This document shows, piece after piece, positions 56,926-64,000 of a stretch of DNA of 64,000 nt; position 1 is the first letter of the stretch, and the number at the start of each line of letters is the position of its first letter. The stretch covers positions 89,006,765 to 89,070,764 of the forward strand of contig CM037588.1 in NCBI GenBank assembly GCA_021018995.1. The letters are read 5' to 3'. The position numbers and the translations under genes are program-made. The DNA comes from Chloranthus sessilifolius (Eukaryota > Streptophyta > Magnoliopsida > Chloranthales > Chloranthaceae). The notes beneath the pieces were generated by a model. That model had not been told where the DNA came from, did no database searches, and saw only the letters and a list, made by a program, of their open reading frames with translations.

Positions 56926-59399
56926 AGTTATCTCAACCAATTGTAGTTATCTAAACCAACAACTGTAGTTATCTAAATATACACTTTCTTATCAGATTAT
57001 TGAAAAGCATTGTAAACAATATAATCGATTATGGAAATTTATCTATTCTATCTTTCTATCTTCTTCTTCTTTCATCTATCTTCTTCTTATTTTTCTTCTT
57101 ATTTTATAATTTTAACATGGTATTAGAGACAGGATTGGCTCCGTGTGTTCAAGCCAGTCATGGTCCTGACATTGCTTCCACTATCATATTTTCTTGAAGT
57201 TTCATGATTCATAAACTTTTCATTTTTCTTTTATCTCTTCTACAAGAAATTGATTCATGTAATTTTTATTTTTTTCTCTTCATCTCTTTTATATTTAGTA
57301 AGAAATGCCTTCTTATTCATGTGGATGTATTTTCCATATTGATTTGCTTAGTGGTTGTGTATTTCTCACTTTGGTCTTCAATGGCCTTTTATATTTTATG
57401 TGAATGTCTTTCCCACATTTTCTTTGGATAATTTATGTGGATGGTCATTTTTGTGGGTCATTTTTATGATATTTCAGTTTTTTTTTATATTTGGATGATC
57501 TTTTATGGTATTATGACTATTTTTTTTGTTAGGATATGTTATTTTCCTACAACTTCCTGCATATGTATCCAAACACAGGATTTGGTTAATCCTGCATTTT
57601 CCCAACTAGCAATGTGGTTATCCAAACAACAGAAAACAAAGGGAAACAATGGAATCCCATGGTTTCCTATAACTTAAGTATCCATGGGAAAATATAAGAA
57701 TATTATTTTACTTTCCCACGTTTCCCGTGCTTTTATCCAAACAGGCCCTTAAAGAAAAATCAAATCCAACATCGAAATCTATAAGAAAATCCATAAAAAT
57801 TCAAGAATCTTGTGGTTTAGGCCTATGTGGCCATCATAGACCATTGGATGGCTTTAAAGTGATCCTACAAACACAACCAAGGGTTCTAATGTGTTGGTCC
57901 TATGTGAGAACATGGTCATTCTAGAATTTTAGCCATCCAAAAGCAAGAAAATACCTTAAAACTATGAAAATTTTAAATACCACAAGGCTAGGAGTCTAGA
58001 CAAAAACTAGACTAAGACTTTACCTTGGCTAAGCTAGTTCTCCTTCCTGGCTTGCTTTGATTATTGAAGTTGAATAGGCTGAGATGGAGCCCAAAAATTT
58101 ATGTGAATGTGGGATGTGTGGGGAGTGGAGTAGTGGTATTAGATCTAATGTTTAATGGTTAGAATGGTGGGAGAGATTTTCTAGAATTTTATGGTTCTAA
58201 GGGAGCTCTAATGGAGTTTGGGAGAGAGGAAGAAGATGAAGAGGGCTCGAATGAAGAGTTCTCTATAGAAATTTGAATTTGCAAGGAGAAGGTGGGAGAC
58301 AAGAGCTGAATTCTTGTGCCACATGGCACCTCATTTCTTCCCAAGATTATTCCCATAATTCCAACACACTGTCTCTCCTCCTTGTTCCACACGCCTATTG
58401 ACCTTTGACCCCTTTTTTTCCGCCACACATTCACTTTTAACTTGTCTTTTACGGTTCTCTATGTCCCTAATCCATGTGAATGTCCATTTTCTACAAGATC
58501 TTATGGTGCATACAACTTGTTGCATCTTACACCTTAGATTTCCCCAAGGCAATTTGGGTGGTGTAAGATGGGTCAATTTCAAGTTAACAAGATGAAAGGT
58601 GGAGATTCAGTAGAGATTTGTAAAATTACATTTTCTAATTATAAAAGTTAGGAATTTTGTTTCTATTGCCTTGGGCATTGATTTTATTTACAAGAAATGC
58701 CACCCTTGTGTGGAAAAGCATTAACACATAATTCTATGTGTTAGCACATCTCCAAACCTTTGTGTTATTGTGATGACCCAATTTTCTCCCTAGACGAAAA
58801 CACAGATTTCGGGGAAGACCGGACCATCGGGTGTTCGAAATTTAGAACATTTTTTTTTTCTTTTTTTATATAGATGGGCGGAAACAGAACTGATATCATA
58901 TGCATATAAGAAAATCATATCAGATCTCATGTGCACAACGGAAAAAATCAATGAGATATCATGATGGCATAAAACAAATACAGAAAATCCATTTGTTACA
59001 AAACATAAACTAACTCAAAGAGATCACTGGTGACGGCCGACTGTTGCCTAAACAGTGATTTAAATTACAACTAACTATGCAAAGGTTAACTATACAAATC
59101 CCATAACCCACCAGATATGTATGAAGACTCTGGGCGGAAGTTTTCCTGCTACTTGCGGCACGAATCGGGCCCAAAGACCTATCTACTGTCAGCATCTGTG
59201 ACATAAAGTCGAGATGAGCTAACTGTTTAAGCTCAATAGAGAAAAGATCAATACCAACTACATTTCATATTTTCAAAACATAGATCCGATTATCATAATT
59301 CAAAGGTATTTTCAAATCGAAACGAAAATATTTTCGTATCGAAAACAAAACTGATTTCAAAGGCATACTCATATCAAAACAAAGTTTTGCGAAATCTTA

Positions 59400-60350
59400 G
59401 CTGAAAATTAAAGTTCTCAATTCAAGTTCAGACACGTATTCAGATTCATAGTTCAATGTCATGGTTCCAAGTTAGATTTAGGGTTCAAATTTCCTGTGCA
59501 GGATTCACATTCCGAAATTTTAACGGATTTTTAATTTCATATACAGATTCAGTTTCTTATTCAAAATTCGGAGTTCAGAATCATAGTTTGTAGTCAGAGT
59601 TCAGAGTTCAAAAGCATCAGAGCTCTTCCCCAAAGTTTCAAAGATTAACCTCAAAGTTCGTATCCAGAGATCAGATTTCGGAATCAAATTCTCTTTCAGA
59701 GTTCGGAGTCAAAGTTTTCATACAAAGTTTCAGAGATTAACCTTAGAGTTCTTATTTAGAAGTTCAAAGATTAACTGTCGTGACGGTCCAATTTATGGAT
59801 TAACCGTCGCATAGATCCAAATTACGGATTCACCGCCGCACCAGTCCAAATCACGGAATTTCAGAGTTCATATCATATTCATATTCATCTTTATAATTCG
59901 TATTCAGAAACATTCATATTCAGAAGTCATATTAGACAATCATGATCATAGCTTTCAGATTTCAATTCGATGTTCATAGTCTTATTAAGATTCAGATTCG
60001 GAAGTCATGTTCAAAGATCAAAGTTTCTAAGTTCAAATCAAATTCATTACTCATATCAATTCATATCAGATTCTATCATATTTTATTTTATATTAATTCT
60101 TACCAATTTGTATTAGTTCATATCAGGTCATATCTGTTCTTATCAGTGCAATTCTAGCATTAAGATCGATGAATCGAAATAAAATAATATTGAGCATCAA
60201 ATTTCCCTTACTATTCCAAATTCAGATTTGAGGGTTTCATATTCAAAGATTTCAATTTCAAATTCAAAATTCGGATTAAATGTGCAAAGGATCAGTTTCC
60301 AAACTAATTTAGAAGGATCCAAATTTCATATTCAAAGCACCACATTTTTC
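59400..60350. repeat. Low-complexity TTCAGA/TTCATA/TTCAAA block
   Basis: Irregular repetition of TTCAGA-, TTCATAT- and TTCAAA-type words over almost 1 kb inside the solo LTR. Open frames here, such as the 99 codons from 60228, are artefacts. Confidence 0.85.
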
Positions 60351-60784
60351 ATAGTCAAAACATATCAAATTACTTCACATGAATCCATAATTAAAAAATT
60401 GGAATGTAATTATGCATTGAGTTTCCCATACCTTAATCTCGAAGTCGTGCCAAACAGAAGCAAGGCGAAGGTCCTATTAATGATCTCCAACCCTCAATCC
60501 ATATCACATCATATGACAATACATTAAGGACTTATTCTAAATACTACTGATTTCGATGCACTTAAGTGTTTTCTCAACACTGAGGCGAAAATGGGCAAGT
60601 TTATGTTAACTTCGAACTTGACCCAACTTCCTGTTCAAATTTGGCTTTAAAAAATTTTGATTCGTAAAATTTCTTCTCTGACAAAGTTATGAGATTCGTT
60701 GTTATCTTTCCAACGCCATCAAAATCATACAATTTCAAGTTCGGAGTGAAAATTTATGATCAAAATACCAAGCATGTCTGGCAC

Positions 60785-61020
60785 TGTGAATAGTAACTCG
60801 CCGAGGCGAGTTAAAGGTCGTCGCGGCGAGGTGTTCAGGCACCTATCGCTTGCCACAGCTAGCTTGAACAGTGCCGAAATGGCCTATAATTCTATGTAGT
60901 ACTTGCTACGGCAAGCTTGAACAGTGCCGTAATGGCATGTAATTCTATGTAGCACTCACCATGGCGAGTGCTTTAGAACTACCCTAGCCACAGCGAGGAG
61001 CAGGGTTGCCGCGGTGAGTT
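60785..61020. repeat. CTCGCCGNGGCGAG palindrome array
   Basis: CTCGCCGAGGCGAG, CGTCGCGGCGAGG, CACCATGGCGAGTG and decayed relatives are mixed with repeats of TTGAACAGTGCCG. GC-rich islets stand in AT-rich DNA. Confidence 0.85.
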
Positions 61021-62929
61021 TGTTACAACTTGCTCTCTTTTGATTTCTTTTTCTTCAATCCAAAACACCCAAAAATCATTTCATGCACTCCCAATCATCC
61101 ATAATCAACTTCTAAATTTATTTCACAATATTAAAACATAAATCTCCTCTCTACTCTCATCCATGCGATGATTTCGGAGGTCGATCATCGGAAAGTCGGT
61201 GTTCGCATTTCTCATGCGCCCGATCTCCGAAACCCTTGCATGCACGCAAATTCTACACTATAAATCCACGAATCTCACCTTTTAAATTCTCGCATGCAAC
61301 GATTTCGGCGATTGATCTTCGAAATTATCGGTGCTCATGATTTTCACGCGTCCGATCTCTGAAATCTTTGCATGAGATCTAAATCTACGTAACTTGCGAT
61401 CGAATTTTCAGAAATCGTAGTTCACATCATGCAGTTAGGATGATGACCTTGTCAGACCCCACACATGCGAGATCTACGATCTTCAGTGTCGAGAGAGATT
61501 GGGGTAAGATTGCTCCTCTCGCGATAGATTCCTGATTTTGATGGTTGTCGATTGGTGTTTCTTGCTGCGGAACCGGTGAGATTCTCTTTGAAGAAGAAGA
61601 GCAAGATTCTCTCAAGGCTCGGTGGCTAGCTTTCAAAGAGAAAATTGAGAGGAGGGAGCTTTTCTTAAAATAGAAACCAAGGAGAAAAGAAAGGTGGTCT
61701 CTCTTTACTCTCGACCAGAATTTTCAAGCAGCCTATGCGTGGGAGCCTCATCTTATACTAAGGGTGTTGATCTGGTGTGCAGCCAGTGAGTTCAACACGG
61801 TGTACGGCTTTAAAAATGAAGACCAAAAATATGATTCCAATGGGTTTTAATACCTTGACCTCTTGAGTACAAAACAGGCTTCCAACCGCTAGTGCTCTCA
61901 CGAAGCCCGTATGACTTTTACACAATTAAATTAATTAAATAATTATTGTTAACTCCAAGGTGCATATTGTCTACGGTATTAAACACGTGCATTCGGTCCG
62001 CATCTTAGGCATCACATAATTAGTTTTCGTGTGCATCTATACATATAGGAATACATTAGTTTGGGTTACTGGGCTCGGATTAGGCTCGGGCCTAGGGCGC
62101 ACCTGGTCGCCTTTGATCACGTGTATGCCAATTTTCTCATTCTAATTTAGTCATTAAAATTAATTAACTAAGCCCATGCTATACTATAGTGTTTGAAAGT
62201 GTGGGCTCGAACTTGGTCCGATCAAGGTTCGAGTCTTGTGCAACACACACTTCTCACTAGGATTCGGGTTTCGATTCAATGTTTGAGTTAGGAATTAGTT
62301 CTCAGAATTCGGATATTGGGTGCGCTTGCCCAATCAAGGTGGATGGGCCAGAGGCCTCATTTTAGTTCCAATCAACCTCTTGACAAAAGTCAAATCGATC
62401 AAGGCAATCGTGTCATCGTCAAAGGTCAACAATTCAATGCTAAACAAATCAGGGTTGTTACAGTTATGGGTCAATCTTTGACTCAATACATCTAAAAATC
62501 TTGAGAAATTTTCTAAAATTCGTTCCGTTGGTGATGATCCTCTCATCACCCCAAGAGTCAGGCTTAATGCGGGTCAAACCTCAAGTCAAAACTTATCAGT
62601 GCAATACTGGGCTAAATTTGAGGTATGAGATATGATGTGTGTCTCATTACTTTTTCTAGTGCAATCACCCAATTAAATGGGGTGCCCTATGGGTGCCACT
62701 AAAAATAATCAAATTTTTATTGCTTTAAGATAGGTGCCACTACCAATAATCAAATTTTCATTGATCTAAGATGGGTGCCACTACTAATAGCAACGTTTCT
62801 ACCATTTTAAGGTGGGTGCCTCAAGGTTTTTCATAGACCTGGCCTCAAACAGTCACTTGGCACAGTTAGGTCTCACCAATGTTCAGTCAATAGTTTGTTC
62901 AACACAGGGATCTAGGGGCAGGTGTTACA

Positions 62930-63077
62930 CATGGACCACCTATCAGACGGTCAAATGTTGATTTCACATGGTACACATCTCCAAAAGTGTCCCAAAAATT
63001 TTACGCAATGATCACACTCACTTTGGGGATGTGTGACAGATGAAATCAACATTTGACTGTCTAATATATGGACCATG
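62930..63077. mobile_element. Foldback MITE-like element, about 148 bp
   Basis: 62930-62988 and 63010-63077 are inverted repeats of about 60 bp, with arms containing GTCAAATGTTGATTTCA, around a short loop. Both ends read CATGG(A/T)CCA inward. It directly abuts the end of O copy B. No clear target duplication is seen, so the superfamily is undetermined. Confidence 0.65.
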
Positions 63078-63250
63078 GTCTAATGATCATTTATGTGAAA
63101 GAATGGGACAAAAACGATCTCCATCATCGTATTCGAGGCAGTTAATGATGTTAATGATGGAACCATTAGTTGCAAAGACATAATGTTCTATTGCAAAAGG
63201 CGGTGCCCTTATAAAAAGGAAAATCCAAGTTGGACGACCACCAAAAGAAG
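63078..63250. other. Unassigned DNA, no gene seen
   Basis: Short frames only. A TATA-like CTTATAAAAAGG lies at 63208, without an associated gene. Confidence 0.35.
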
Positions 63251-63335
63251 AGGCCTGGGACCATGCGCCCAGGTGTAGAGAAATCTCTACACCCACTATA
63301 AGTTGGCTATCATGTGGCGTCCATTATGAGGACCG
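63251..63335. repeat. Palindrome-bearing repeat, second copy
   Basis: It begins GAGGCCTGGG and contains GGTGTAGAGA...TCTCTACACC, a 22-base near-perfect palindrome. It matches 1343-1430. Confidence 0.5.
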
Positions 63336-64000
63336 GGCGCCACAATAACTTAGAAAAGGTCTATCAAATCCAAGCCAAAAAAAAATTGTTTTCATGACTT
63401 TTCTACCGTTAAAAATATGGTCAAAGTTGAAAAAAATTAATGCACCAAAGTTTTAGAGTGTTATCTTATCTTTGACCCATCAAATAGAGGGCAAAATAGT
63501 TAAATAATAATTATTTTTTTAATCATATCTCCAATGTCTAATCAACCCAAAATGGGATTTGTTTTGGATTGATTGGGCATGTGACTTAGCCACAGGGTAG
63601 GTCATATGTGCTCGGAGTATTCCCCCAACGCCCCAAAAGAATTAGGATGTCGTGTTTTATCTTCAATAATAGTAAAAAATAAGAAGAAATTATAAGGAGT
63701 GGATAGTGTAAAAGAGGATAGAAATAGGCTGAAACAATTAGGGTTGCCCCAAGAGATCTATAAAATTTAAGAAGAAAGACCCCATACAACTCTTCATGGA
63801 TGTGGAAAACAATTTATCTTTTCATGAAAAATTGGGATGGGGTTTAGAGCAAACCAAGCTACCGAAAAACTCCCAAAAATGGATGCACACCCTAAATCGA
63901 AACCCGAAATCAAACTAAAAATCGAGGACACCAAACCGGCCCTAACCGCACCGCAAACAGAAACGAACAGAACCCCAATTCGGTTCGATTTCGGTTTAGA
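63336..64000. other. AT-rich tail, no gene seen
   Basis: No recognised coding sequence. The last 70 bases carry AACCG/CGGTT words (CGGTTCGATTTCGGTTT), a pattern common near the ends of some plant DNA transposons, but the window stops before it can be assessed. Confidence 0.35.

Larger units (their letters stand above)
41426..57540 (+). mobile_element. Copia-type LTR with adjoining interior, split
   Basis: TGTTGGACTCTTCC at 41426 begins a short LTR that resumes after the Del-type array and ends TTTTAACA at 57117, about 250 bp in total. TGGTATTAGAGACAG follows directly, a Met-tRNA-type primer-binding site common in Ty1/Copia. The next 400 bp have no recognised gene. The element is truncated and its right limit is approximate. 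Confidence 0.55.
41248..57748. mobile_element. PIF/Harbinger-like non-autonomous DNA element, split
   Basis: The left end reads GGGCATGTTTTGTATC, and the right end read inward is GGGCCTGTTTGGATAA; GGGCCTGTTTGGAT is the usual terminal repeat type of PIF/Harbinger and Tourist elements. Subterminal TTGTTTGGAT words recur on both sides (41328, and inverted near 57555-57625). Flanking trinucleotides are ATA and TTA, close to the expected TTA duplication but not identical. Only about 180 bp on the left and 210 bp on the right belong to it; no transposase is seen. A copia fragment is inserted inside. Confidence 0.6.
58769..62462 (-). mobile_element. Del-type solo LTR with GTTAT target duplication
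   Basis: On minus it runs from TGTAACAACCCTG to TTGGGTCATCACA. It is flanked by identical GTTAT at 58764-58768 and 62463-62467, and the family O sequence is continuous across it. In minus sense it has CTCGCCGAGGCGAG-type palindromes (61020-60790), the shared module (60770-60680), a long block of TTCAGA/TTCAAA words (60350-59400), acceptor-like TGTCACAG near 59205, and GGCCGTCACCAGTG near 59030. At 3694 bp it is the longest solo LTR here. Confidence 0.92.
38532..62929 (-). mobile_element. Family O long LTR, copy B, split by nested elements
   Basis: O sequence is found at 38532-41247, 57752-58768 and 62463-62929, in the same order as the uninterrupted copy A. The two gaps are a Harbinger-like element with its own nested load and a solo LTR. 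The end TGTTACA at 62929 matches that of copy A. Removing the insertions leaves about 4.2 kb, comparable with copy A. Confidence 0.7.

Noticed and set aside
57200-57540. Membrane-protein-like plus-strand frames of 75-80 codons
   Set aside because: T-rich DNA yields Phe/Leu/Ile-rich translations by composition alone, and no conserved motif or codon bias is visible.
63586-63789. 67-codon minus-strand frame near the window end
   Set aside because: AT-rich, no motif, no promoter or splice context; consistent with chance.
1-64000. tRNA or rRNA genes
   Set aside because: No cloverleaf with T-arm consensus and no rRNA core sequence was noticed. TGGTATCAGAGC and TGGCGCC hits are primer-binding sites beside LTRs.

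Overview
The window reads as intergenic heterochromatin from a large, repeat-rich flowering-plant nuclear genome. It is AT-rich and full of Ty3/Gypsy LTR retrotransposon remains of three plant-specific groups: Athila-like, Del/Tekay-like chromovirus, and a Tat/Ogre-like lineage with LTRs starting TGTAGACAC. It also holds one TRIM, a copia fragment, and DNA-transposon relics. I found no tRNA, rRNA or intact host gene. Most open frames are 60-120 codons and fall inside LTRs or simple repeats. The species cannot be named from sequence alone.

Layout. 1-1342 is a partial copy of a long LTR family (family O). 1343-2846 is unassigned DNA with short tandem and inverted repeats. 2848-17249 is best explained as one old minus-strand Tat/Ogre-like element (family P) with LTRs at both ends. 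A 2.46 kb Athila-type solo LTR (target duplication ACGTG) and a truncated Del-type element (11038-15470) are nested in its interior, which also carries plus-strand, multi-exon gene-like remains. 17274-17692 is a complete TRIM. About 18250-25195 is a plus-strand Athila-like element interrupted by a Del-type solo LTR (20358-23332, target duplication CTACG). 25200-28805 holds two more minus-strand LTR pieces. 28806-33193 and 38532-62929 are two further family O LTR copies around an Athila gag fossil. The second O copy is split by a Harbinger-like element, which holds a copia LTR, which holds a Del-type array, which holds another solo LTR. It is split again by a solo LTR at 58769-62462 (target duplication GTTAT).

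Several patterns cut across families. A gag-only Del-type element has three LTRs and two interiors inside a single AGTTA duplication. In several Del-type LTR families, the sequence supports an intron inside the LTR, ending just before a short acidic terminal reading frame. LTRs also carry family-specific short palindromes, a shared CATAACTTTT...TTGGAAAG module found in both orientations, and family-specific short tandem repeats at comparable positions. All retroelement copies are treated as fossils. Identity figures are by-eye estimates, since nothing could be aligned computationally.
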